From assembly GCF_049257235.1 (NCBI RefSeq), contig NZ_JBMMUF010000005.1, positions 124,001 to 188,000 on the forward strand: a stretch of 64,000 nt of DNA. The letters are read 5' to 3'. Positions 44,510 to 53,284 of this stretch are shown in pieces. This stretch comes from Pseudoalteromonas sp049257235. GTDB taxonomy: Bacteria; Pseudomonadota; Gammaproteobacteria; Enterobacterales; Alteromonadaceae. Position numbers and translations under genes: made by a program. The notes under the pieces were generated by a model. The model was not told the DNA's origin and ran no database searches. It was given only the letters and a program-made list of their open reading frames with translations. Within the stretch, counting starts at the first letter, position 1, and every line of letters starts with the position of its first letter.

Positions 44510-45604
44510 TTACTTTTTATTATATTGGACTCGGTAAACAGCATTAGCGTAGTCATCAGACACTAGCATGCTGCCATCTGGCATTTGTATCATCGCCACA
44601 GGGCGCCCGAAGGTTTCTTCGTTTTCCATAAAGCCAGTGATAAACGGCGTGTAACCTGTCACTTTATCCCCTTCAACATGTGCCATCATCACCCGATAGC
44701 CCGCTTTTTTAGAGCGGTTCCACGAGCCATGTTCGGCTACAAACAGTTGATTTTTATATGTTTGCGGGAACTGTTCACCGGTATAGAAATGAATACCCAA
44801 CGGTGCCACATGAGCGCCTAGGTTAAGTGCTGGTTGCACGTAGTCGCTCATGTTCTTACCCTTGCCAAACTCAGGGTCGGCAATGGTCCCCCCATGAAAA
44901 TAAGGGAAGCCGAAGTGCTGGCCTTGCTCAGTGATAACGTTTATTTCACATGGCGGAATATCATCCCCCATCATGTCACGACCATTGTCGCTGAACCATA
45001 GGTTGCCCGTTTGTGGGTGGTAGTCAAAACCCACAGAGTTACGCACACCCGTTGCCAAGGTAGTCACCTCTTTGGTGTCCATATCTAGTGAGTAAATAAG
45101 ACCAAACTCAGGGTCTTCTTCACACACATTACACGGCACACCCACAGGAATGATTAAATCACCCTGAGGTGAGAAACGAATAAACTTCCAACCATGATGG
45201 CGTTTATCTGGAAGCTGGTCGAACACCACTTCCATTTCGGCTTTATCTAGTGATTTATCGATATCTTTGAAACGCACGATGCGCTCAATTTCAGCCACGT
45301 ACAAATCACCACCTTTAAAGGCGATACCCGATGGCATATTCAGGCCTTCGGCTATCAATACTTTGCGCTCCGCTTGGCCGTTTTTGTCGGCATCAATCAG
45401 TGCATGAATTTTGCCTGCTTTGCGCGAGCCCACATAGACAATACCGGTATCCGATAATGCCATTTGACGGGCGTTATCAACATCAAGTGCATAAGGTTCA
45501 ATGGTAAAGCCCTCAGGCACAACCAAACGCTCGGTGATATCAGTTGCCTGCGCACCACCAACAAAAGCCAAACCAATTAAAGTACTGAGAATTTTATTAC
45601 GCAT
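44510..45604 (-). CDS. PQQ-type sugar dehydrogenase, L-sorbosone dehydrogenase-like
   Basis: The 364-residue periplasmic protein has a signal peptide (cleavage near GAQA-TD) and a six-bladed beta-propeller. Family motifs are VRNSVGFDYHPQTG, WFSDNGRDMMGDD, CEINVITEQGQHFGFPY, HVAPLGIHFYTG and AEHGSWNRS. It should oxidise an aldose or sorbosone-like sugar with pyrroloquinoline quinone, but many relatives lack a proven substrate. The start at 45604 has AAGAAGAG upstream; a longer frame to 45778 would run into parE. It sits between parE and parC on the same strand, an odd place for a sugar enzyme. Confidence 0.88.
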   Translation of the reverse strand: MRNKILSTLIGLAFVGGAQATDITERLVVPEGFTIEPYALDVDNARQMALSDTGIVYVGSRKAGKIHALIDADKNGQAERKVLIAEGLNMPSGIAFKGGDLYVAEIERIVRFKDIDKSLDKAEMEVVFDQLPDKRHHGWKFIRFSPQGDLIIPVGVPCNVCEEDPEFGLIYSLDMDTKEVTTLATGVRNSVGFDYHPQTGNLWFSDNGRDMMGDDIPPCEINVITEQGQHFGFPYFHGGTIADPEFGKGKNMSDYVQPALNLGAHVAPLGIHFYTGEQFPQTYKNQLFVAEHGSWNRSKKAGYRVMMAHVEGDKVTGYTPFITGFMENEETFGRPVAMIQMPDGSMLVSDDYANAVYRVQYNKK

Positions 45605-45704
45605 GTTCACTCTTCTTTTCTTTGGGTTAGCGCGCAGCCCTACTGCCTTGCCCGCGCGTAAACTCACATTTGTAAAACGATTCAACCGTTGCAAAGTGCA
45701 AGGT

Positions 45705-47600
45705 TTATACTTCAACTTCCGCTTTGTCACCGTGGGCTTCAAGCCAGTCACGACGGTCACTGGAGCGCTTTTTGGCAAGCAACATATCCATCACTTCCAA
45801 AGTCTGCTCCATTTCGTCCAGTGTTAATTGTACGAGGCGACGAGTATTTGGATCCATCGTCGTTTCACGCAACTGCAGCGGGTTCATTTCACCCAAACCT
45901 TTGAAGCGTTGTACATTCACTTTACCGCGCTTTTTCTCTGCTTCGATGCGATCTAATACGCCGGTTTTTTCATCTTCATCGAGGGCATAAAACACTTCTT
46001 TACCCACATCGATACGATACAAAGGAGGCATCGCGACATAAACATGCCCTTGGCGCACAAGCGCTGGGAAATGCCTCACGAACAATGCGCACAACAAAGT
46101 GGCAATATGCAGCCCATCGGAGTCCGCATCAGCAAGGATGCACACTTTGCCGTAGCGCAAGCCACTTAAGTCTTCGCTATCAGGGTCAATACCCAATGCA
46201 ACCGAGATGTCATGCACTTCCTGTGATGCCAAGATTTGCCCTGACTCCACTTCCCACGTATTCAATATTTTACCGCGCAGTGGCATGATTGCTTGAAAAT
46301 CACGGTCACGCGCCTGTTTCGCAGAGCCACCCGCTGAGTCACCCTCTACTAAGAATAATTCCGTACGCTCGATTTCACTGCTACTACAGTCGGTCAGCTT
46401 TCCTGGCAATGCAGGTCCTTGAGTGACCTTTTTACGTACCACCTTTTTAGCGGCGCGCATACGGCGCTGCGCATTGCTAATGCATAGCTCTGCGAGTAAC
46501 TCAGCAACATCTGTGTGCTCGTTCAACCACAAGCTAAAGGAATCTTTTACCACACCAGAAACAAAGGCAGCGCATTGACGTGACGACAGTTTTTCTTTGG
46601 TCTGTCCGGCAAATTGCGGGTCTTGCATCTTCACGGAGAGGACATAAGAACACTTGTCCCAAATGTCTTCGGGCGTCAATCTCACGCCACGTGGTAACAA
46701 GTTACGGAACTCACAAAACTCGCGCATAGCCTCAAGTAGGCCTTGACGTAATCCATTAACATGCGTACCACCTTGGGCCGTGGGGATGAGGTTTACATAA
46801 CTCTCTGTAATCGACTCACCACCCTCAGGGAGCCACAATAACGCCCAATCCACGCCTTCTGTGGCACCGCTGAATTCGCCTGTAAATGGCTCTTTAGGGA
46901 GTGTTTCGTAGCCTTTTGTCGCATCTTTAATGTAGTCTTTTAGACCCGCCTCATAAAACCACTCTTGGGTTTCTTTAGTTTGCTTATTGATGAAGCGAAT
47001 ACGCAAACCCGGACACAAAACAGCTTTGGCTTTGAGCACATGATTGAGTTTGGTTAACGAGAAATTGGCGGAGTCAAAGTAGCTAGCGTCAGGCCAAAAA
47101 CGCACCGAGGTACCGGTGTTGCGCTTGCCGACTGTGCCTGTTACTTCTAAATCTTGTACTTTATCACCATTAGCAAAGCCGATTTCATAGACTTCGCCAT
47201 CACGGCGAACGGTAACCTGCACGCGCGTGGATAAGGCGTTTACGACTGAAATACCCACACCGTGCAAACCACCAGAAAATTGGTAGTTTTTATTTGAGAA
47301 CTTACCACCAGCATGGAGTTTGGTGAGGATAAGCTCCACCCCAGGGATACCTTCTTCTGGGTGAATATCCACCGGCATACCGCGGCCATCATCAATCACT
47401 TCCAGCGAGTTATCCTCGTGCAATATGACGTCCACTTTAGTGGCATGGCCCGCTAAGGCTTCGTCGACACTGTTATCGATAACCTCTTGACCAAGGTGAT
47501 TAGGGCGGGTGGTATCGGTATACATGCCTGGACGACGTTTTACTGGGTCCAGACCGTTTAATACTTCAATTGCTTCGGCGTTATAGTTTTGCTGGCTCAT
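45705..47600 (-). CDS. parE: DNA topoisomerase IV subunit B ParE
   Basis: ParE is the ATPase subunit of topoisomerase IV. The 631-residue protein has the GHKL ATPase (EVIDNSVDEALAGHA, DDGRGMPVD, GGLHGVGISVVNALS), the transducer domain, and the TOPRIM domain with EGDSAGGSA and DADSDGLHI. Its quinolone- and novobiocin-binding elements appear intact. Upstream of it are yqiA, cpdA, yqiB and nudF on the same strand, the conserved gammaproteobacterial order. Confidence 0.97.
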   Translation of the reverse strand: MSQQNYNAEAIEVLNGLDPVKRRPGMYTDTTRPNHLGQEVIDNSVDEALAGHATKVDVILHEDNSLEVIDDGRGMPVDIHPEEGIPGVELILTKLHAGGKFSNKNYQFSGGLHGVGISVVNALSTRVQVTVRRDGEVYEIGFANGDKVQDLEVTGTVGKRNTGTSVRFWPDASYFDSANFSLTKLNHVLKAKAVLCPGLRIRFINKQTKETQEWFYEAGLKDYIKDATKGYETLPKEPFTGEFSGATEGVDWALLWLPEGGESITESYVNLIPTAQGGTHVNGLRQGLLEAMREFCEFRNLLPRGVRLTPEDIWDKCSYVLSVKMQDPQFAGQTKEKLSSRQCAAFVSGVVKDSFSLWLNEHTDVAELLAELCISNAQRRMRAAKKVVRKKVTQGPALPGKLTDCSSSEIERTELFLVEGDSAGGSAKQARDRDFQAIMPLRGKILNTWEVESGQILASQEVHDISVALGIDPDSEDLSGLRYGKVCILADADSDGLHIATLLCALFVRHFPALVRQGHVYVAMPPLYRIDVGKEVFYALDEDEKTGVLDRIEAEKKRGKVNVQRFKGLGEMNPLQLRETTMDPNTRRLVQLTLDEMEQTLEVMDMLLAKKRSSDRRDWLEAHGDKAEVEV

Positions 47601-47640
47601 ATTTTTATTCGTAAATAGCCTTTATTATTCGTGGGGTTGT

Positions 47641-48207
47641 TCACCCAACAGTGATATTAAGGAATCGTGTAATGGCACCAAAATAGCGCTCAAATCCTAC
47701 AAAACGGTGATCGCCACCGGGCTCAACTACCTGCTTTGCGTTGCGGTAGTACTGCACAGCCTGCTCATAGGGTAACACTTCATCACCTTCTTGTTGTAAC
47801 AAAAACAATAGCTCGGGGGAAGCTAATTGCTCTAAATAAAGTTGTTGTAACGCAAGCAAGTGCGTTTTATCGAGTTCATAGTGATAATCCTGATACGGAT
47901 TGTACTGCTGACCTAGATAAGTTGTGAATAATGCCGCTGGGTTAACTACTGGATTTACCACCACCGCGCTCACCTGATAGCGTTGCGATAAATAGGTAGC
48001 ATAAAAGCCCCCCAGCGAGCTGCCAATCAAGGCGGTATTGGTATCAATAAGCGCTTCAACCTGCGCTATGGCAATCTTGGGGTCATGACTGAGTCTTGGT
48101 ACACAATATTCGCCGTCCCATGATGCCAAGTGTTCGCCTAGCGACACCGCTTTTTGCGACAGTTCAGAACTATTAAAGCCATGAATATAAATTAGTTTTC
48201 GAGCCAT
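47641..48207 (-). CDS. yqiA: YqiA/YcfP-type alpha/beta-hydrolase esterase
   Basis: The 188-residue protein starts with KLIYIHGFNSSELSQKA, then carries the nucleophile elbow GSSLGGFYA and the C-terminal GGDHRFVGFE with the catalytic histidine. YqiA cleaves short acyl-CoA thioesters or esters in vitro. ATG 48207 gives the family N-terminus and overlaps the cpdA stop by 16 bp; an extension to 48285 is not supported. Confidence 0.9.
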   Translation of the reverse strand: MARKLIYIHGFNSSELSQKAVSLGEHLASWDGEYCVPRLSHDPKIAIAQVEALIDTNTALIGSSLGGFYATYLSQRYQVSAVVVNPVVNPAALFTTYLGQQYNPYQDYHYELDKTHLLALQQLYLEQLASPELLFLLQQEGDEVLPYEQAVQYYRNAKQVVEPGGDHRFVGFERYFGAITRFLNITVG

Positions 48208-48977
48208 TTTACATCTGTTATTAGTTCGCCATCTTGGTCTATCAGGCAGGTACGATAGGCTGGTCCTAAACACTGCTGCTGCCAATCAGTCGTGTGTTTT
48301 GTAAATTGTATTGATGTCGCGGGTGTGCCAAGAATGCGCACGCCATTGTAGTGGCGCTCGTAACGATTGTGCGCGTGGCCATGGAGCACGGCTTTAACCT
48401 TGTGATCAACTCTATCAGTTAATGCCAATAACTGTGACCCGTTATCGAGAATATGTTTATCAATGTAGCCATCAACAGGGAGGGGATGATGATGCCCAAT
48501 AAGCACCTTAGCGGTGTCTGACCTTCGTAACATCCCCTCGATTTGTTCAAGGTGTGTTGCTTGAATCCACCCCGCAGGAGTCGTGCCCTTGGTGTTGATC
48601 AGTAATATGTTCGCAAATGGGTGCTCGATGAGTTTACACGCTCTGATTTGCCCCTCACTCATGCGCTCCAGCAAGGCAATATCATCATGGTTGCCTGGCA
48701 CCCAAAATACCGGACACGCTAACGCACTTTTTGCAATTAAATCAGCAAACACTCGATACGACTGTTCACTGTGATCTTGGGTTAAATCGCCGCCAAAGAC
48801 CACAAAGTCAAAGTTCTCTGTAGCCATAACGTCCAGCGTTCTTAGCAAATTATCGGCGCAGTTTTCATCAAAATATTGGCCATTTAAGTCAGCAAATAAA
48901 TGACAATCAGTAAAGTGGCCAAAATATAACGGGCGCTCATGTGGTATAGAAAAAGAGTTAAACCAAGTCACTACCAC
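48192..48977 (-). CDS. cpdA: 3',5'-cyclic-AMP phosphodiesterase CpdA
   Basis: CpdA hydrolyses cAMP and so tunes CRP signalling. The 261-residue protein is a class III metallophosphoesterase with all metal ligands: FTDCHLF, FGGDLTQD, PGNHDD, GHHHP and HGHAHNRYE. It sits between yqiB and yqiA with short overlaps on both sides, as in Escherichia coli. Confidence 0.94.
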   Translation of the reverse strand: MVVTWFNSFSIPHERPLYFGHFTDCHLFADLNGQYFDENCADNLLRTLDVMATENFDFVVFGGDLTQDHSEQSYRVFADLIAKSALACPVFWVPGNHDDIALLERMSEGQIRACKLIEHPFANILLINTKGTTPAGWIQATHLEQIEGMLRRSDTAKVLIGHHHPLPVDGYIDKHILDNGSQLLALTDRVDHKVKAVLHGHAHNRYERHYNGVRILGTPATSIQFTKHTTDWQQQCLGPAYRTCLIDQDGELITDVKWLEN

Positions 48978-49416
48978 AATCCCAATCTAATACCGCTTCA
49001 CCATGGGTCATACAGAATGTTAGCCAATCATGTAAGAAGGCATTTACTTGATACTTTTCATCTTTTTGATGCATTTTCGGGTTGGGGTAGCCATATGCTG
49101 GTTTAATACGCTTGTGGTAATCAGGATGCACCACCTCCGCCACCCGCGCATCATGGTAAATGCGTACATTCATCGGTGGTGTAAACATACCATCAATAGC
49201 ACCTTGTACTTGGGTGATACAAATATCAGTGGTGTATTTGGCCAAGTGTTCTATTTTAATCTGATAGCGCTCATGGGTTATATCCAACAGTTTAATCGCC
49301 CCCACCTTTTGCTCAGCCGGCAAAATACGAATTACATTGGTGTAATTGCGTTCACACAATGTGAGATATTTAGGTAGCGACTGAATATATCCCGCTTTTC
49401 TGACCACTGATGTCAC
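48958..49416 (-). CDS. yqiB: DUF1249 family protein YqiB
   Basis: The 152-residue protein is a DUF1249 member of unknown function, found almost always between nudF and cpdA in gammaproteobacteria. Conserved stretches are LCERNYTNVIRILP, KIEHLAKYTTDICI and a C-terminal QVNAFLHDWLTFC. It overlaps nudF by four bases (ATGA) and cpdA by about 20, so the whole block is one operon. Confidence 0.92.
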   Translation of the reverse strand: MTSVVRKAGYIQSLPKYLTLCERNYTNVIRILPAEQKVGAIKLLDITHERYQIKIEHLAKYTTDICITQVQGAIDGMFTPPMNVRIYHDARVAEVVHPDYHKRIKPAYGYPNPKMHQKDEKYQVNAFLHDWLTFCMTHGEAVLDWDCGSDLV

Positions 49417-50036
49417 TCTTTATTCCACTGCTTCTGCATACGCTGCTCATTAAGTGCTAACCATTGTAGACTAATCACAGTGGCAGCGTTATCTATCTCA
49501 CCACAATGCAAGCGCGCCAGCGCTTCCTCCACATCCATGACATGCACTTTGATATCTTCTCCCTCTTCAGGCAAACCATATATACCACCGGCATGGGTTA
49601 AGTCTGTATTTGCTAAGTATAAAAACAGGCGCTCTGTTGTGCCCCCTGGGCTAGACAAATAAGACAACATAAACTCCAGCTCACCTAACTCTAGGCCGGC
49701 TTCCTCTTTTGCCTCTTTACGCACTACCTCAGGGTAGTCTTCACTGCCATCAGCCATGCCCGCGATGCACTCAAGGAGCCAAGGGGATTCTTTGGTCGCC
49801 ATTGCGCCGATACGTATTTGCTCTATGAGTAAAACTTGTCGCGTTTTTGGATCATAAGGCAATACAGCAACGGCGTGACCACGCTCTAAAATCTCGCGGC
49901 GAATGGTCTGACTTTGCCCACCAGCAAACAAGCCATGGGTAAAGTGATACATGTCAATTTTGAAAAAGCCGTTATAGACCTGCTCTTTACTCTCAATACT
50001 GACATCATGACGGGAGAAACAGCTGATTTTATCCAT
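49413..50036 (-). CDS. nudF: ADP-ribose diphosphatase NudF
   Basis: NudF splits ADP-ribose into AMP and ribose 5-phosphate. The 207-residue protein carries a complete Nudix box, G-MADGS-E-DYPEVVR-KE-AKEEAG. The start is preceded by a short AT-rich promoter region shared with tolC. It is the first gene of the nudF-yqiB-cpdA-yqiA-parE run and diverges from tolC, the standard arrangement. Confidence 0.94.
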   Translation of the reverse strand: MDKISCFSRHDVSIESKEQVYNGFFKIDMYHFTHGLFAGGQSQTIRREILERGHAVAVLPYDPKTRQVLLIEQIRIGAMATKESPWLLECIAGMADGSEDYPEVVRKEAKEEAGLELGELEFMLSYLSSPGGTTERLFLYLANTDLTHAGGIYGLPEEGEDIKVHVMDVEEALARLHCGEIDNAATVISLQWLALNEQRMQKQWNKE

Positions 50037-50219
50037 ATAAAACAGACCAATTAGTTAGATTAAAAAAAACATAGGTAAACGAGTTCGTTTACTCTTCCTC
50101 AAAATATAAATTCTGTTACACTTATGCACACCTATTTACGCTTTTTACTTTCCAAAAGCGTCTTCTGTCACGGTAACATACAGATAATTCGCTACATATT
50201 CTAAAGGACTGTACTGATA

Positions 50220-51581
50220 ATGAAAAAGACACTGTTGACTACCTTGCTTGCGCTAAGCTTTAGCTCTTACAGTCATGCCGAAGACCTACTTCAGGTTTAC
50301 CAAATTGCCCTTGAAAATGATCCTGTTGTCCTTAAAGCCAAGGCGAATGCCCAAGCCCAACAGCATAACACAGACCGTGCATTGAGTGCGTTGCTACCAC
50401 AAATTGGCTTTTCTATGGGCTACAGCATGACCGACAGTGATGGCTATGATGTTGACTCAGACACTGGCCAATTGATGTCAGTAAACACTGAGCGTGACAC
50501 ATTCACACGCCAAATCAGTCTAAACCAAGCGATTTTCGATTTAAATGCATGGCGCTCATTGGATATCGCCGATAAACAAGCATTGGCGCAAAAAACCGCC
50601 TATGACTTAGCACAGCAATCTCTGATTGTACGTGTGGCGCAAGGCTACTTTAATGTATTGAGTGCTATCGATACGTTAGAATTTGTGCAAGCAGAGAAGC
50701 GCGCCATTGAACGCCAGCTTGAACAAACGAAGCAACGTTTTGCAGTAGGCCTAACAGCCATCACAGACGTTCATGAAGCACAAGCGCAATTCGACAACTC
50801 GGTCGCACGTGAAATCGTGGCCAAAAATGATGTTGAGACAGCGCGCGAACAACTTCGTGAAATCACCGGCAAATATCACGCTAAGCTAGACATGCTTGAT
50901 ACCGAGACTTTCTCGACCGTATCACCAGCGAAAGCGAACACTGACTTTGTCGAACTGGCAAAACAGAACAACCTTGAGCTTCAAGTGCAAAAAGCGACGG
51001 TTGATATTGCCAAGCAACAGATTGATCTTGCTCAAGCAGGTCACTACCCGAAATTAGCACTTAATGCGTCATACGGTGACTCATTGACCGACACTGAAAT
51101 CGGTATTGCTGGCGCCACTATCAACCGTGACTACATTCCACGTGAAGACCAAACGACCATTGGTTTGAACCTAAGCGTACCTATCTACTCAGGTGGCGCA
51201 ACGGTAGCCTCAACAGACCAAGCACGAGCTTTGTATGTTGCTGCAAGTGAAGATTTAGAAGCAACGCTGCGCAGTGTCACTCGCCGTACAATCACGTCAT
51301 ACAACCAAGTGGTTTCTGATATCGCCACCTATAAGGCGCTTGAGCAAGCAGTTATCTCAGCAGAGAGTGCGCTGCAAGCAACTGAAGCAGGCTTTGAGGT
51401 AGGTACACGTACCATTGTTGATGTACTTATCAGCACACAAAACCTGTACAACGCCAAGCGTAACCTAGCCAATGTACGTTACCGTTATGTGGTATCAACA
51501 CTGACGCTTAAACAAGCCGCAGGCACGCTTACAGCGAAGGACCTAGAGGCAATTAACCAAGGTCTTAAAAGCCTGAATTAA
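50220..51581 (+). CDS. tolC: Outer membrane channel TolC
   Basis: TolC is the trimeric exit duct for drug efflux pumps and type I secretion. The 453-residue protein has a signal peptide (SSYSHA-ED) and two repeats of the OEP family, each with a long coiled coil and two barrel strands. Repeat starts are visible as LLQVYQIALENDPVVLKAKA and LVELAKQNNLELQVQKA-like stretches. TGLKQAAG-type residues close the chain. Confidence 0.94.
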   Translation: MKKTLLTTLLALSFSSYSHAEDLLQVYQIALENDPVVLKAKANAQAQQHNTDRALSALLPQIGFSMGYSMTDSDGYDVDSDTGQLMSVNTERDTFTRQISLNQAIFDLNAWRSLDIADKQALAQKTAYDLAQQSLIVRVAQGYFNVLSAIDTLEFVQAEKRAIERQLEQTKQRFAVGLTAITDVHEAQAQFDNSVAREIVAKNDVETAREQLREITGKYHAKLDMLDTETFSTVSPAKANTDFVELAKQNNLELQVQKATVDIAKQQIDLAQAGHYPKLALNASYGDSLTDTEIGIAGATINRDYIPREDQTTIGLNLSVPIYSGGATVASTDQARALYVAASEDLEATLRSVTRRTITSYNQVVSDIATYKALEQAVISAESALQATEAGFEVGTRTIVDVLISTQNLYNAKRNLANVRYRYVVSTLTLKQAAGTLTAKDLEAINQGLKSLN

Positions 51582-51646
51582 CCGCTCGAAGCACCATCAA
51601 CGCGCCATCAATACCAAGGTATAGTGAGCGAGTATAAGGTGAAACC

Positions 51647-51671
51647 AAAGCCAGCCAAGTGCTGGCTTTGT
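51647..51671 (+). terminator. Rho-independent terminator after tolC
   Basis: A 9-bp stem AAAGCCAGC/GCTGGCTTT with a 5-nt loop is followed by a short T-rich run. Confidence 0.8.
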
Positions 51672-51722
51672 TATGTCAATAACGTATACTGAGCGCCATT
51701 AGTAATTGTAAATTTTGCACTC

Positions 51723-52649
51723 GTGGTTAACAAAACATCCTTTCAATTCGCCTTTTTAGCTCCCAAATACTGGCCTAGTTGGCTTTCTATTGCGCTTTTG
51801 TACACCCTCAGTTGGTTGCCTCAGTCTTGGCAATTGGCACTTGGTCGTGCCTTAGGTCGCTTGGTGCATCGTTTTGTAAAGAAACGCCGTAAAATCGCCG
51901 AAGTAAATATCGCTTTGTGTTATCCACACATGAGTAAAGAAGACCAAGCCAAATTGGTGCTTAAAAACATGGAAAACACCGGTATGGCTATTTTTGAAAG
52001 TGCGATGGCTTGGTGGTGGCCACAGTGGCGAATTAAGCGTATTGTCGGTTCTATCAATGGCTTAGAGCATATTGATAAAGCGAATGAGGAAGGCTGCGGG
52101 GTATTACTCATGGCGCCGCACTATTTGCACCTTGAAATGTCGTCGCGCATCATGGGCACCAAGCGCAAGGCCGTTGGTTTCTATCGTCCTCACAATAATG
52201 CACTGATGGATTACTTCACCACCAAAGGGCGTTTGCGCTCCAATAAGTATTTGGTTGGCAAACGTGATGTCAAAGGCTTACTAAAAGCGCTTAAAGATAA
52301 AAACTTTTGCTATTACCTGCCAGATCAAGACTATGGCCGTAAGCGCAGTGTGTTTGCCCCGTTCTTTGCAATTGACGATGCGGCAAGTACCACAGGCACG
52401 CTTATCTTTGCGTCCGCTAAATACTGTAAAGCACTGAGTATTCTTAGCCGCCGAGACGAAAAAGGCCAATACCATTTAAGCATTCAGCCTGCGCTTGAAA
52501 ACTTCCCAAGCGGCGATGATGTTGCCGATGTAACGGCGGTTAATAAACGCATGGAAGAGTTAATTAATCAAGTTCCAGAGCAATATATGTGGCTGCACAG
52601 ACGCTTTAAAACGCGTCCTGACGAAAATGCGCCATCCTATTATCGCTAA
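51723..52649 (+). CDS. Lipid A biosynthesis late acyltransferase (LpxL/LpxM family)
   Basis: The 308-residue inner-membrane protein adds a secondary acyl chain to Kdo2-lipid IVA. An N-terminal membrane anchor (SWLSIALLYTLSWLPQSW) is followed by the catalytic motif APHYLHLE (HX4E), GFYRPHNN, and PDQDYGRK. The GTG start at 51723 is the only reasonable one. Which of the LpxL, LpxM and LpxP activities it has cannot be told from the sequence alone. Confidence 0.92.
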   Translation: MVNKTSFQFAFLAPKYWPSWLSIALLYTLSWLPQSWQLALGRALGRLVHRFVKKRRKIAEVNIALCYPHMSKEDQAKLVLKNMENTGMAIFESAMAWWWPQWRIKRIVGSINGLEHIDKANEEGCGVLLMAPHYLHLEMSSRIMGTKRKAVGFYRPHNNALMDYFTTKGRLRSNKYLVGKRDVKGLLKALKDKNFCYYLPDQDYGRKRSVFAPFFAIDDAASTTGTLIFASAKYCKALSILSRRDEKGQYHLSIQPALENFPSGDDVADVTAVNKRMEELINQVPEQYMWLHRRFKTRPDENAPSYYR

Positions 52650-52708
52650 ACTGACATCCGTTATTTCTGCATCTATGCTTAATTAGAATAATAAAGAAGG
52701 TCTCTATA

Positions 52709-53281
52709 ATGTGGTTTTGGATCAAACATTTGTCACTGGCTTTTATTTTAATTTTGGCCGCTGCCTACTTTTTACTCGGGGAAGGCCCGATGTATAAAAG
52801 TACTGGAGATAATGCCGCAGCTGCTGGCTTATCACAGTTTTATGCCAATATTAAAAACTCAGTGCGTAATGCCACAGATCGTGAAAAGTACGTCATTGAA
52901 TTAGGGGAGCCAACAGGCGATTTAGAAGTGATGTTGGAGCAGCGCTTAGGTGCTGTACAAGAGGTCGATTTACGCTGGAAAGGGGCCGTTAAAGCACGCC
53001 GTTTTAGAGCCGGTGCCACGTTGAAAAAAGTCATGTCTGATTACGCTAAAGAAGAAGGCATTGCGTTTTATTGGTATCTTGGCAAAGACTATGTCGTAAA
53101 ACACCCGTTTAGAGTGGATGATTCATTTGTCTCAACCTTATACCAAGTGGGTAAAGCCATCGATAGTGACTTTGAATTCGAAGTGCAAACCTTCTTCTGT
53201 TATCGCGAGCGTGCAGCGATTATCACTGAACGCCCCGCCCCATACATTCGCGAAAACTGTTTGAAAGTATCGAGCAGTTAA
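52709..53281 (+). CDS. TcpQ/PilL-type C-terminal domain protein, membrane-anchored
   Basis: The 190-residue protein has one N-terminal membrane helix (HLSLAFILILAAAYFLL). The C-terminal domain (about residues 85-185) is of the toxin-coregulated-pilus Q type, with ARRFRAGATLKKVMSDYAKEEGIAFYWYLGKDYVVKHPF. Such domains bind peptidoglycan-associated secretin partners in pilus systems. No pilus genes are next to it, so an independent envelope role is likely. Confidence 0.75.
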   Translation: MWFWIKHLSLAFILILAAAYFLLGEGPMYKSTGDNAAAAGLSQFYANIKNSVRNATDREKYVIELGEPTGDLEVMLEQRLGAVQEVDLRWKGAVKARRFRAGATLKKVMSDYAKEEGIAFYWYLGKDYVVKHPFRVDDSFVSTLYQVGKAIDSDFEFEVQTFFCYRERAAIITERPAPYIRENCLKVSSS

Positions 53282-53284
53282 ATA

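Noticed and set aside
45605..45778. Longer N-terminus for the sugar dehydrogenase reaching into parE
   Set aside because: It would hide the clear signal peptide at 45604 and overlaps the parE C-terminal coding sequence.
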